Shown one piece after another: positions 34,914-43,769 of a stretch of 64,000 bases of DNA (its first letter is position 1; every line of letters starts with the position of its first letter). A program made the position numbers and the translations under genes. The stretch comes from Mesorhizobium sp. (lineage in GTDB: Bacteria > Pseudomonadota > Alphaproteobacteria > Rhizobiales > Rhizobiaceae), in assembly GCF_023954305.1 (NCBI RefSeq), contig NZ_JAMLIG010000003.1, forward strand, positions 186,001 through 250,000. Direction: 5' to 3'. The notes under the pieces are model-generated. The model searched no databases. It worked only from the letters and a program-made list of their open reading frames with translations, and was not told the origin of the DNA.

Positions 34914-35318
34914 TCAGACGATCACGATCCGTCTTGGAGGCTTTAATCGCGGCGCGATATGTCCTTCACGCAGAGTAGGCCCAGGTCTGACGCTCAGCAG
35001 TTCCCGTTGCAGGACATCGATCGTGGCCTCCGCCGTCGACAGGACGCAGATCAGGCAGCCGGATAGGCAAATGCAGCCGCCATCGCCCTGCTGCCGGGCC
35101 TGGTCACCTCCACCGCAACGTGAGCGACAATGATCATGTTTGAGGGTGATCAACGCATTCGTGTCCGCTACCGGCAGGACCAAAGCGCTCGATCCAGCGG
35201 CATGTGCGTTCACGCCGTTGTAAGGCAAGGCTGACATGAGGACCGTCACAAGCAGGACTAGCCAGTCACGGCGATTGCGGGCGGAATGCGACTTTGTGCA
35301 GATTGCGATCTTGGTCAT
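34914..35318 (-). CDS. Small exported Cys/His-rich protein
   Basis: A 134-residue protein starting at 35318 (GAGAGGA upstream). It has an N-terminal signal-like segment (WLVLLVTVLMSALPYNGVNAHA) and then a Cys/His-rich centre: HDHCRSRCGGG, then CICLSGCLICVL, six cysteines in about 30 residues. A metal-binding periplasmic protein, perhaps of the DUF2946 kind, is the best guess. It starts 20 bases after the ubiV stop and may be the last gene of the ubiTUV operon. Confidence 0.5.
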   Translation of the reverse strand: MTKIAICTKSHSARNRRDWLVLLVTVLMSALPYNGVNAHAAGSSALVLPVADTNALITLKHDHCRSRCGGGDQARQQGDGGCICLSGCLICVLSTAEATIDVLQRELLSVRPGPTLREGHIAPRLKPPRRIVIV

Positions 35319-35338
35319 TTTCCTCTCGAGGCCAAGGC

Positions 35339-36250
35339 TCAAACCGAAACTGTCGCTTGCCAACCGGGCTTGGCGTAAGCGTAGCCGTCGACCATCGTGC
35401 CGGGCAGGTTGAGGCATGATAGAACAAAACGCGCGCCCTCGACCGTCTCCGTTCCGTCAGCAAGCGCTCTGTATGTCTTCGCCACCTGGACCATGTCGGA
35501 TGTATGGGGAGACAATCGCAGCCGCCGAACACCTCGCGACACGAGATCGCCTGGCTCGGGCAAGAAGGCCTGCAGCTGGTTGGACAAGGTCTGCACGCCG
35601 TTGATCGCGAGAAATTCCTGTTCATCGAGCGTGTCGACGGCAAGCCCGTCCGGGTCCTTTTCGCAGGTGAACTGGCAGGAATCCTTGTGGAGACCATGAA
35701 GCCGGGCATGGTAGCATCGACCGGAGATGGCCAGCGGCAGGCGGCCGAAGGCAAACAACTCGAAATCGGCTTCCGGGCACGCTTGTGCTATGTGGCCGAT
35801 TGCGTCGAGGGACAGTTCGACGGGCGGGCAGATGGTGTGTGCGCCGCGATCGATCAGGAATTGCGCAGAAGCCTCATTGTAGACATTTAGGAAGGGACCG
35901 GTCACGAACGGCCTTCCGGCACGCGACGGCAAAGCGGTGACGTCGTTGATCTCGAGCAGACGTTCGTCGGTGCACAGTTCCTCCACGCCCCGCCGCTCCC
36001 GCACCGTTGCCGGCGCGGACAGAGTCGAGATCACCACTTCCTTTCCCCCGCGCTCGAGGCGCTCGATGATGTCGGGCCAAACGGGATCGGAGTATGGCAT
36101 CCGCTTGCCGCAGACAACCTCGCCGACATGGACCCGGTCGACGGGGGCTTCGTCCGCAATGCGGCGGTAAAAGTCCGCCAGCCTGTCGGGTGACCAGTGG
36201 AAGAAGACCGGGCCCAGCGTCAACGCGGTTCTGGGCAAGGTCATCTCCAC
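35339..36250 (-). CDS. ubiV: UbiV, oxygen-independent ubiquinone hydroxylation protein
   Basis: A 303-residue peptidase-U32-fold protein. The four Fe-S cysteines of UbiV are present: one in VVCGKRMPYSDP and three in SGRCYHARLHGLHKDSCQFTCEKD. UbiV works with UbiU to hydroxylate the ubiquinone ring without oxygen, using prephenate as the oxygen donor in E. coli. Its start overlaps the ubiU stop by ten bases. The ubiTUV set is exactly what a denitrifier needs to make ubiquinone while anaerobic. Confidence 0.9.
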   Translation of the reverse strand: MEMTLPRTALTLGPVFFHWSPDRLADFYRRIADEAPVDRVHVGEVVCGKRMPYSDPVWPDIIERLERGGKEVVISTLSAPATVRERRGVEELCTDERLLEINDVTALPSRAGRPFVTGPFLNVYNEASAQFLIDRGAHTICPPVELSLDAIGHIAQACPEADFELFAFGRLPLAISGRCYHARLHGLHKDSCQFTCEKDPDGLAVDTLDEQEFLAINGVQTLSNQLQAFLPEPGDLVSRGVRRLRLSPHTSDMVQVAKTYRALADGTETVEGARFVLSCLNLPGTMVDGYAYAKPGWQATVSV

Positions 36251-37239
36251 GATTTCTTGTAGGCGCCGGTGGTTTGCCTGCCGCCCTCCGACTGCCCGGC
36301 CAGGATGCGGTCGATCTCGATCGCGTCGCTGCCTTGCTCGACGGCATCGACGGCTTTTCGAAAGGCGCGAACCACCTCAGTCACGTAGCCTTTGCCGCGC
36401 TGGCGCCCCTCGATCTTCAAGGCAGTCACGCCAGCTGCCTTGAGCCCGGCGATCATGCTTCCGGCATTGAGGCTGACCGGATCTTCAAACAGGTGGGAGG
36501 TCTTGTCTCCGGCCTTGAACCTTCCCTTGCAAAGCGTCGGGTAACCCACCGGCGCGCCGGGCGCATAGCGATCAATGGTGAAGCCGGAGAGTCGCGCCAC
36601 GGTGCCGCCCGCGTCCTCGTCGTAGCTGACCATTTCGGGCGGCGAGCAGACGCCGTTCAGATTCGGCGACTTTCCAGTCGCATATGAAGAGAGGTAGCAG
36701 CGACCCTCCGTCATCACGCAGAGACCGCCAAAGACGAAGGCCTCCGTCTCGACCCGGATCGCCCGGTTGAGCGTGGCAATTTCGTGGATGGACAGCACGC
36801 GCGGCAGCACGACGCGGCGGACGCCGAATGTCTCGGCATAAAAGCCGATCGCCTCCGGCGTCGCCGCCGCAGCCTGGACCGAGAGGTGCAATCGGGTCTG
36901 TTTGTGGTTCCTTGCAGCGTGATCCAGGACGGCGATGTCGGCGGCGATTATGGCATCCGCGCCGCACCGAGCTGCCGCATCCACAGCCTTCCTCCACTGG
37001 TCCACATTGCCGACGCTGGCGAATGTGTTGATGGCGACCAGCACCTTGCTCCCATGAGCGTGGGCAAATTTGACACCCTCTGCCAATTCTTCAGTCGAGA
37101 AATTGAGACCCGGAAAATTTCGGGCGTTGGTTTCGTCGCGAAAGCCGCAGTAGACAGCGTCGGCGCCGGCCTGCACGGCCGCCCGCAGCGTTGCAGGTGT
37201 CCCCGCAGGGCAAACCAGTTCCATTCGCGCCGGGTTCAT
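36241..37239 (-). CDS. ubiU: UbiU, oxygen-independent ubiquinone hydroxylation protein
   Basis: A 332-residue U32-fold protein: MELVCPAGTPATLRAAVQAG, ADAVYCGFRDETNARNFPGL, and the cysteine set in GGLCVMTEGRCYLSSYATG, NGVCSPPE and TLCKGRF that binds a 4Fe-4S cluster. It forms a heterodimer with UbiV. The ATG overlaps the ubiT stop in TAATG, so T-U-V are translationally coupled. Motifs and neighbours agree, so the call over generic U32 protease is secure. Confidence 0.92.
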   Translation of the reverse strand: MNPARMELVCPAGTPATLRAAVQAGADAVYCGFRDETNARNFPGLNFSTEELAEGVKFAHAHGSKVLVAINTFASVGNVDQWRKAVDAAARCGADAIIAADIAVLDHAARNHKQTRLHLSVQAAAATPEAIGFYAETFGVRRVVLPRVLSIHEIATLNRAIRVETEAFVFGGLCVMTEGRCYLSSYATGKSPNLNGVCSPPEMVSYDEDAGGTVARLSGFTIDRYAPGAPVGYPTLCKGRFKAGDKTSHLFEDPVSLNAGSMIAGLKAAGVTALKIEGRQRGKGYVTEVVRAFRKAVDAVEQGSDAIEIDRILAGQSEGGRQTTGAYKKSWR

Positions 37240-37787
37240 TATGGTTCCTGCAATGTCCCGGGCTTCGCGGAGGCGGCCAGCCGGCGCGCCAGATCGAGGC
37301 CGCCGAGTATTCCGGCGTTCGCCGCGCGGGCGAAAGAACCGGTCAGGCCGAGCAGGTCGGCGGGAAGCAGTTCCGCATCTTCGATCGAGTTCCGCAGGGC
37401 CAGCACCGCCTCCGTGCTGCCGCTGACCGAGATCACGCGGTTGAAAAACAACGCGTCCCCGTCGAGCGTTCCGTCGAGCAGGCCGAGCAGCATCAGAAGC
37501 GGCCCTCTGATCACAACGCTGGACGTCGCTGTTTCGGCTTTCCGCACGACGCGGACGACCGATCTTTCGCCATCGGGAACGATCGTGAATGCAAAGGCAA
37601 GATCGACAGGATCGATGAAAAAGCGGGCAGAACGGTGTTCGCCCAGGCGTTCGAATAACCGAGGCTGGCGCCGGGCAAGCGCGCGCAGCGACAGCGTCAG
37701 CATCGGGCCGAGCGGCAGGCCGGCAATGGTCGGGAACAGATGCCTGGCGAATTCCGGCAAGCGTGCTCCCGTACTTTCTGCCGTCAT
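37239..37787 (-). CDS. ubiT: UbiT, SCP2-domain accessory protein of anaerobic ubiquinone synthesis
   Basis: A 182-residue protein with an SCP2 sterol-carrier-like fold: FFIDPVDLAFAFTIVPDGE, VVIRGPLLMLLGLLDGTLDGDALFF and NRVISVSGSTEAVLALRN. UbiT binds the hydrophobic quinone precursors for the anaerobic pathway. First gene of ubiT-ubiU-ubiV, divergent from ubiD-ubiX, with a TTTG-N8-CAAA box about 75 bases upstream, so the set is probably induced without oxygen. Confidence 0.88.
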   Translation of the reverse strand: MTAESTGARLPEFARHLFPTIAGLPLGPMLTLSLRALARRQPRLFERLGEHRSARFFIDPVDLAFAFTIVPDGERSVVRVVRKAETATSSVVIRGPLLMLLGLLDGTLDGDALFFNRVISVSGSTEAVLALRNSIEDAELLPADLLGLTGSFARAANAGILGGLDLARRLAASAKPGTLQEP

Positions 37788-37861
37788 CAGCGATGTCCCT
37801 TCAAACGATGCAGTCCGCTCGATAGCCTGTCTGCAGGATAGTTCTCACGATGCGCCCGCTC

Positions 37862-37877
37862 TTTGCGAAATGACAAA
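37862..37877. promoter_or_regulatory. FNR/NnrR-type box between ubiT and ubiD
   Basis: TTTGCGAAATGACAAA: TTTG/CAAA arms in TTG-N8-CAA spacing, 75 bases before ubiT (minus) and 65 before ubiD (plus). Well placed to drive both divergent operons under anaerobic or NO control. Confidence 0.7.
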
Positions 37878-37941
37878 CTTCCCGGCCAGTCGGCGTGGCA
37901 AGAGCCGCCAGGCCGACGAAGCGGTCGAGCCGGGTTTCGCC

Positions 37942-39450
37942 ATGCATCGCCGCTCCCTTCCACTCTTTTCCGATCTTGGCTCGTTCCTCTCCTACCTGGA
38001 CGGGAAAGAAGAGCTTCAGAAGATCGACGCTCCGATTTCGACCCAGCTCGAGATAACCGAACTTCACCGGAGGGTGATCGCCGCCAAAGGGCCGGCACTC
38101 CGCTTCGCGATGCCGCTCGACGAGCGTGGTTTTGCATCGGGCTTTCCCGTCGTCACGAATCTTTTTGGCACCCGCGAAAGGGTTGCCGCGGGGCTCGGCA
38201 CCGACCTCCCCGGGCTGGCAACCCTTGGGGCGCTGTTTGCCTGGATGAGATCGCCACGACCACCGCAGAGTCTGCTAGAGGCGCGTCGGATCCTTCCCGT
38301 CGCGCGAAGCGCTCTTCTGGCGCGACCCAGAATCGTTTCTGCGCACCGCGTCTGGAATGATATGGACCCGGATTTCTCGCTGCTTCCGATACAGACCTGT
38401 TGGCCCGGCGATGCTGGTCCGCTCATCACCTGGCCCGTCGTCGTTACCCGCCCACCTGGCACGGACGATCCGGGTTCCTACAATCTGGGCGTTTACCGGA
38501 TGCAGGTGATCGACCGCGATCGGGCCATACTACGATGGCTGCCGATGCGTGGCGGCGCAACTCATCACGGGATGTGGCGGGCCAGGGGTCTGGAGATGCC
38601 GGTCGCTGTGGTCATCGGAGCCGATCCCGCGACGCTGATCTCGGCAGTGATGCCAGCGCCCGAAGGCGTGTCGGAACTGGGATTGTCCGGAATGATCGCC
38701 GGCCGGCGCGTTGGCTTGGCGCCTTGCAGTAGTATCGCACTCCACGTGCCCGCCAGTGCGGAGATTGTGCTCGAAGGCACCGTTTCACCGACAGGAACGG
38801 CGCTAGAGGGTCCGTTTGGTGACCATACCGGATATTATAATGCTCCCGATACTTATCCGGTGTTCCGACTCAAACGCATTCGCGTCCGCGACAATGCGCA
38901 CTATCTGACCACGTTTACCGGACGCGCGCCCGATGAGCCCTCGGTGCTCGGCGAGGCGCTTCTCGAAGTGTTCAAGCCGCTGCTGACGCAGCAGCTACCT
39001 GAAATCGTCGACGCCTGGCTTCCGCCCGAAGCCTGCTCTTACAGGATCGCCGTGATCTCCATCGCGAAGAAATATGCCGGTCAGGCGCGGCGTGTCATGA
39101 TGGGCTTCTGGTCGCTATTGCCACAATTCTCGATGACGAAGCTGGTTATCGTGGTGGACGACGACATCGACATCCGATCCTGGCCGGATGTCATGTGGGC
39201 CGTCGCGACCCGGATGGATCCCTCGCGCGATCTGATGCAGGTGGATCGAACACCGATTGACCAGCTCGACTTCGCATCCCCGCATGAGGGCCTGGGAGGC
39301 AAACTCGGGCTTGATGCGACGCGCAAGATCGGATCCGAAACCAGCCGCGAGTGGGGAAAAGAACTGCGGATGACGGCGGATATCGAGCGAAAGATCTCCT
39401 TGCGATGGAACGAGTTCTTTCCGCAACCGACCGACCGGATCGAACGATGA
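37942..39450 (+). CDS. ubiD: UbiD-family decarboxylase
   Basis: A 502-residue prenylated-FMN-dependent decarboxylase. Conserved parts: the N-terminal domain (LPLFSDLGSFLSYLDGKEEL), YNLGVYRMQVIDRDRAILRW with the prFMN-binding Asn-Leu-Gly and Arg, and the catalytic Glu-Asp region EGPFGDHTGYY. It would remove the carboxyl group from the polyprenyl-hydroxybenzoate intermediate of ubiquinone. An open frame extends 1.1 kb upstream, but that part is antisense to ubiTU, so I start at 37942. Its stop overlaps the ubiX ATG. Confidence 0.92.
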   Translation: MHRRSLPLFSDLGSFLSYLDGKEELQKIDAPISTQLEITELHRRVIAAKGPALRFAMPLDERGFASGFPVVTNLFGTRERVAAGLGTDLPGLATLGALFAWMRSPRPPQSLLEARRILPVARSALLARPRIVSAHRVWNDMDPDFSLLPIQTCWPGDAGPLITWPVVVTRPPGTDDPGSYNLGVYRMQVIDRDRAILRWLPMRGGATHHGMWRARGLEMPVAVVIGADPATLISAVMPAPEGVSELGLSGMIAGRRVGLAPCSSIALHVPASAEIVLEGTVSPTGTALEGPFGDHTGYYNAPDTYPVFRLKRIRVRDNAHYLTTFTGRAPDEPSVLGEALLEVFKPLLTQQLPEIVDAWLPPEACSYRIAVISIAKKYAGQARRVMMGFWSLLPQFSMTKLVIVVDDDIDIRSWPDVMWAVATRMDPSRDLMQVDRTPIDQLDFASPHEGLGGKLGLDATRKIGSETSREWGKELRMTADIERKISLRWNEFFPQPTDRIER

Positions 39451-40025
39451 CCAAAAGACTGATCGTCGGAGTGACGGGAGCGTCCGGTTCCATTCTGGCG
39501 CTCGAAACACTTCGGCTGTTGTCGAAGGCCGGTGTAGAGACACATCTCGTCGTTTCTCAGGCTGCACGGGTCACGGTCGCCCACGAACTCGGCGCCGAAG
39601 GCCTGGCCTGTCTGAGAGCAGCGGCTACCCGCACGCATTCGCACAAGAACCTTGCCGCGCCGATTGCCAGCGGCTCGTTCAGAACCGACGGCATGATCGT
39701 CGTGCCATGTTCGATGCGGTCGCTGGCGGCGATGGCGCATGGCCTCGGCGACAACCTGCTGACCAGAGCGGCCGACGTCGTGCTAAAGGAGAGGCGCCGG
39801 CTGGTCCTCGCGCCGCGGGAGGCGCCGCTCCATGAGGTGCATCTTCGCTCGATGCTGACGCTGGCGAGGATGGGGGCAATCGTGGCACCGCCCGTACCGC
39901 CTTTCTACGTCAAGATGGCGACAGTCGACGAAATGATCCGGCAACTCGCCGCCCGGCTTGTCAGCTGGGCCGGCATCGATCCTGGCGATGAACTGAAGCG
40001 ATGGGGCGAAGAGCCGGTTTCATAG
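39447..40025 (+). CDS. ubiX: UbiX flavin prenyltransferase
   Basis: A 192-residue flavoprotein: N-terminal LIVGVTGASGSILALE, the flavin-binding PCSMRSLAAMAHGLGDNLL, RAADVVLKERRRLVLAPREAPL and MGAIVAPPVPPFY. It attaches dimethylallyl to FMN to make the cofactor of UbiD. ATGA overlap with ubiD means coupled translation. The ubiD-ubiX pair next to ubiTUV makes this a local anaerobic ubiquinone module. Confidence 0.93.
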   Translation: MTKRLIVGVTGASGSILALETLRLLSKAGVETHLVVSQAARVTVAHELGAEGLACLRAAATRTHSHKNLAAPIASGSFRTDGMIVVPCSMRSLAAMAHGLGDNLLTRAADVVLKERRRLVLAPREAPLHEVHLRSMLTLARMGAIVAPPVPPFYVKMATVDEMIRQLAARLVSWAGIDPGDELKRWGEEPVS

Positions 40026-40388
40026 GTCGGATCGTGACTATCGCGTCAATTGCCACGCTTTCTGCAGCACAATCGGACGATTGAGAGATGACGGGACCGT
40101 CCGGGAAGGCCATTCGATTCTGGGGGCGCGCTTCTCCGACGCCTTTCGAGCAGAGGGAGGATCATAGAGCGATGACAGGCGATCAATTCGAGTATTTCTG
40201 ACAGACATGTCTGTTGAAATCGAGACATAGGAGACCATATATTATATTTGAATTTTCTCTTGCAGCAGATACTATTTTCTATTGCGCATAGATAGAGACG
40301 TATTATTTCGGAGAATATCAGATCGCGAACTATGCAATAATCGCGATATTAGACAATTGCTAGAACCCCATAATACACTGACGCTAAT
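40026..40388. other. AT-rich intergenic stretch with a 14-base palindrome
   Basis: No gene is supported. The base composition drops sharply from about 40215 to 40390, in contrast with the GC-rich surroundings. A perfect palindrome, ACAGACATGTCTGT, lies at 40201-40214. The stretch ends at the CTAG where an IS630-type element begins. Confidence 0.5.
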
Positions 40389-40478
40389 CTAGTGGTCTGA
40401 CTCTGACGCTTCGAACCTGCGGCCGAGGAATGTGCGTGAGACCGCAATGCCGGACGAAGATTACATTACTGAAAGCGG

Positions 40479-40853
40479 CTACTCCAGTGCGATCACGACC
40501 GCCATCGCTTCGCCGTTAAGAGGACGGGCACCGTGCCCTTTTCCAGTGGTGTCTTCCATCAGCAGGCGATCGCCTACCCTGAAAATTCGGGTGTCTCCCT
40601 TGCTTGTCCAGCCCTCGACCTCACCTTCGAGCACAATGAACAATTGTCTGCGAGGGGACGGATGAGCTGAATCGGACCATTTGTCGGGGAACCGAAACCA
40701 GAAGAACTTCGTTGCCTCGGTCGGTTCTGAAATATGCAACGCCGGCGCAGGCGGAGCGTATTGGATTGCCGACATCTCCACCTCAAAGTCTTCGAAGTGG
40801 CTTTCACCAGCTACATCTGCGAACAGACGGACGCACTTGATGGCTTCGGGCAT
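40479..40853 (-). CDS. Small cupin-domain protein
   Basis: A 124-residue single cupin. The fold is seen in QLFIVLEGEVEGWTSKGDTR, FRVGDRLLMEDTTGKGHGAR and the His/Glu positions, though the first metal motif is atypical (FWFRFPDKWSD). Related proteins bind metals or small ligands without a fixed function. It is 150 bases downstream of the IS630 transposase on the same strand and inside the candidate ends of that element. Confidence 0.7.
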   Translation of the reverse strand: MPEAIKCVRLFADVAGESHFEDFEVEMSAIQYAPPAPALHISEPTEATKFFWFRFPDKWSDSAHPSPRRQLFIVLEGEVEGWTSKGDTRIFRVGDRLLMEDTTGKGHGARPLNGEAMAVVIALE

Positions 40854-41005
40854 GGGGGTCCAATCGATTGTCTGTGCTCGAGACCTGCAGTATCGAAGTC
40901 GGCGAAGAGACCGTCAATCGCACACTTCAAATCCATCATCTGCTATGGACGCAAAGCCGTCTTTGACCGCACCTCCCGGGCCGGCGAAATCGCGCGGCTC
41001 GACAC

Positions 41006-42088
41006 TCAGCCAGGCGCCCCAAGCGCCAGGAAACCTCGAGTTCGGCTGGCGATAATGGCGTCCGGATCGGCGCGCCAGATAAATGGCTTCGCCTCTGTCT
41101 CGTTGTGTTCGGCGATAAAGCGATTGATAGCGGCCTGGAGTTCGGCGACGGAGCAAAAGACACCGTGCTTCAGCCGACGGCGCGTGAGCTTGGCGAAGAA
41201 GCCTTCTACGGCATTCAGCCAGGAGCTTGAAGTCGGCGTGAAATGAAACGTCCACCGTGGGTGGCGTGCGAGCCAGGCGCGGACTTTCTCGTGTTTGTGG
41301 GCGGCGTAGTTGTCGAGAATGACGTGGACGATCTTCCCGGCCGGAATGTCTCGCTCCAGAGCGTTGAGGAAGCGGATGAACTCCTGATGCCGGTGGCGCT
41401 GCATATTCCGTCCGAAGACCTCCCCGGTCAGGACATTCAACGCCGCGAACAGCGTGGTCGTCCCGTACCGCTTGTAGTCGTGGGTCATCGTCGCGCCGCG
41501 GCCTTTCTTTAGCGGCAGCCCCGGTTGGGTGCGGTCAAGAGCCTGAATTTGGGACTTCTCATCGAAACTGAGCACCACGGCATGGGCAGGTGGAGCAATA
41601 TACAGCCCGACGATGTCATGGAGCTTCTCGACGAAGGCGGGGTCCCTCGACAGCTTAAAGACGCGCCAACGATGCGGCGCGAGCCCATGCGCGGCCCAGA
41701 TGCGCTGCACCGTCGCGACACCGAGCCTCACGGCCTTTGCCATCGCCCGTGCGGTCCAGTGGGTCGCCTCGTGCGGTGGCGGCGCCTGCGTCAGGCGAAC
41801 AACCTCGGCGGTCTTGCTGGCAGAGATTGGCGCCTTGCCCGGCGGTCGGGTCTTGTCGCACAGCAGGCCCATGATGCCCGCCTCGGCAAACCGTTCCTGC
41901 CAGCGCCAGACGGTTGTCTTCGATTTTCCTGTTACGGCCATGATGGCGTGCGTACCAAGGCCGTCCGCAGTCAGCAAAACGATCCGAGCCCGCCAGACAT
42001 GCTTCTGGTCCGCCTTTCGATCAGCGACGATTGCAGCAAGTCGTCTACGGTCCGCAGATGAAACAGTGATGGAAATTCCCGTGCGCAT
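41006..42088 (-). CDS. IS630-family transposase
   Basis: A 360-residue DDE transposase. N-terminal HTH region (ARIVLLTADGLGTHAIMAVTG, KSKTTVWRWQERF) and the DDE core: SFDEKSQIQALDR (first Asp), VHVILDNYAAHKHEKV (second Asp) and SSSWLNAVEGFFAKLTRR (catalytic Glu after the W-L-N). The frame is intact, so it may be active. I prefer the internal Met at 42088 to a start five codons upstream. Confidence 0.92.
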   Translation of the reverse strand: MRTGISITVSSADRRRLAAIVADRKADQKHVWRARIVLLTADGLGTHAIMAVTGKSKTTVWRWQERFAEAGIMGLLCDKTRPPGKAPISASKTAEVVRLTQAPPPHEATHWTARAMAKAVRLGVATVQRIWAAHGLAPHRWRVFKLSRDPAFVEKLHDIVGLYIAPPAHAVVLSFDEKSQIQALDRTQPGLPLKKGRGATMTHDYKRYGTTTLFAALNVLTGEVFGRNMQRHRHQEFIRFLNALERDIPAGKIVHVILDNYAAHKHEKVRAWLARHPRWTFHFTPTSSSWLNAVEGFFAKLTRRRLKHGVFCSVAELQAAINRFIAEHNETEAKPFIWRADPDAIIASRTRGFLALGAPG

Positions 42089-42156
42089 GCCGCAGACTCT
42101 CACATCTGGAAGCGAGCGGGAATCCTAAATCGGACTCTTCTGTTTGGGTCAATCCA

Positions 42157-42549
42157 CTAGGCTTTATCGGGTTCAGTCGCGGCTGACATGCAGAGTTGCC
42201 GCATGGCGTCTGCGCCCGCCGTGGCGGTTTTCGCAATGTCCTCGAAGAGGAGAGCAATATCCAAGTACACGCTGCGGTCGCTCTCGGTTGCAACCAGATC
42301 GTCAAGATCCTGAAGGAAAAACAGCACAGCTTCGATCCGCTCGCGCTGACGGCGCGCACTGGCAAGATGCTGACATGCGGCCCGCCGCTCCTCCAGGGCG
42401 GCGAACCGGGCCAGCGCTTCATCAAGGCGGGAGCGACATCCACAATCGAGTTGAATATCCTTCATCAATGTCGCCAGACGACGGACAACCGACAGATCCG
42501 CGTGACGGGCGGGACGGTCGGTTCCTTTCGATAGATCGATCACCGGCAT
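42157..42549 (-). CDS. Protein of unknown function, 3' end at the IS630 insertion
   Basis: A 130-residue, largely helical protein: VVRRLATLMKDIQLDCGC, RLDEALARFAALEERR, QRERIEAVLFFLQDLDDLVA. It has a Cys-Gly-Cys but no recognised domain. The stop codon is the TAG of the CTAG target at the IS630 border, so the original C terminus may have been cut off by the insertion. Upstream there is a possible short frame ending at its start (residues like VAGGFGLAVIGVVRTTAKS) that I do not call as a gene. Confidence 0.5.
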   Translation of the reverse strand: MPVIDLSKGTDRPARHADLSVVRRLATLMKDIQLDCGCRSRLDEALARFAALEERRAACQHLASARRQRERIEAVLFFLQDLDDLVATESDRSVYLDIALLFEDIAKTATAGADAMRQLCMSAATEPDKA

Positions 42550-42811
42550 GTCATCCTTGCTCCTGCGATTCTTCCGAGTTCTCTTGCCCGTCAGAACCCT
42601 CGATCGCAGCGGCGCCTACGATCGACTTTGCCGTCGTTCGAACTACCCCGATGACGGCCAAGCCGAAACCGCCCGCGACCCAAGTTTACGATATCAGGTT
42701 CTCGGGTAGGCTCTTTGCTCCCGCGCAAACAACTCGTCGATAATTTCAAGGCCGGCAGCGGTCGCCACAGGCCTGCTGCAGCGCGAACGATCGCGGGTAG
42801 ATCGCGGCCTG

Positions 42812-43699
42812 CTACCAGATCCAGAACAGCAGGAGCCAGCCCGAATCGACCATGCCCATCCCCAAGGACATGGCAAATACGGCCAATGCCCTGCGACCCC
42901 TCACTCTGGCATAGGTGCCGCTTACCTGCCAGCAAAGGACTCCCGACCAGATTGACGCGAGGGCGAGGACAAAGGCGCGCAGAGCGTCGACGAACGGCAG
43001 GTCGAAGCCGTCGGAACGAAGCTGGCCGATGGTGAGGGCGGTGAGGCCAAGAAAGACGCCGGCACCGGCCAGGGGAATCAGCGTCTGCGCCAGATGATGG
43101 CAGCGAGCCGCGTCCCACCGGCCGAGGCTCCGCGTCGCAATGGCAAGCAGGATCGTCACCAATGAGCCGAAAGCGAGGGCGGTCGTCAGAACGTAGGCGA
43201 TCAGAACCGTCCCGTCGAGCAGCGTCAGGACGTCGTTGTGCTCGGGGTAGTTGGTGAAAACCCACCAGGGCGCGGTGGCCTTGAGCGGCCAACTCCATCC
43301 AGCTTCGAGCAACCGTTCGGCGACCATCTGCTTCGCAGCCACGAGCCAGGGACTGGCGGACCAGTGGAACGCCCCGGTGGCGATGCCCATGAGACCGAAG
43401 ACGATCAGGACCGTTTCCCAAGGCTTTGGTGTGCTTCCGGCAACGTGGACGATTTCGTGGTTGGGCGAGCGGCGCGCCAGCCGTATAGCTCCGCAAAAGC
43501 CGCTGCAACGTCCGCACATATGGTAGTCGCTGGCGCCGCGCATGGTCCTCAGCTGTACGAGTGGCGCGCAGTTCACCGATCCCGGCTTGACTTTCGACAG
43601 CTGCGAATGTTGCAAGGAGACCGGGTCGGTGCGGAATTGCAGCCGACCAACTTTGGCGAGCAGACCGAAGACGCCGCTGATCGGACAGAGATATCGACA
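42812..43699 (-). pseudogene. Iron-sulfur membrane protein (NapH/NosR/CcoG-like), 5'-truncated
   Basis: The frame begins at a broken border: CRYLCPISGVFGLLAKVGRL resembles the C-x3-C-P motif that ends the membrane part of polyferredoxins such as NapH and NosR. An Fe-S stretch follows (NCAPLVQLRTMRGA, YHMCGRCSGFCGAIRL), then five or six membrane helices (TVLIVFGLMGIATGAFHW, TLLDGTVLIAYVLTTALAF, FVLALASIWSGVLCWQVSG). A stop codon lies directly before the first Cys and IS110 debris beyond it, so the N terminus is lost. A shorter protein from an internal start cannot be excluded. Before truncation it would have passed electrons from quinol. Confidence 0.65.
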
Positions 43700-43769
43700 T
43701 CAGACGCGCTTGTTTCGCCCGTTGAGATATCCGACTCGACCGCCGCCAGGGTGGGTCAGTCCTCAGTTC

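Larger units (their letters stand above)
40389..42160. mobile_element. IS630-family element, possibly carrying a cupin gene
   Basis: CTAG followed by TGGTCTGAC starts at 40389, and GTCAATCCA followed by CTAG ends at 42160. Read inward, the two ends agree at about 13 of 18 positions (TAGTGG-N2-TGAC). IS630 elements insert at TA, often within CTAG, which fits duplication of the target. The unit contains the IS630 transposase (41006-42088) and, downstream on the same strand, a cupin gene. Typical elements of this family are 1.1-1.2 kb and hold only the transposase, so 1.77 kb with a passenger is unusual. The left end is the weaker assignment. Confidence 0.45.

Noticed and set aside
36784..37941. 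Long upstream extension of the ubiD reading frame (plus strand).
   Set aside because: It is antisense to ubiU and ubiT, whose sequence is family-like throughout. UbiD starts at 37942 by homology.
42560..42690. Small minus-strand frame reading VAGGFGLAVIGVVRTTAKS before the unknown gene at 42157-42549.
   Set aside because: No start codon with a ribosome site could be found; too short to support.
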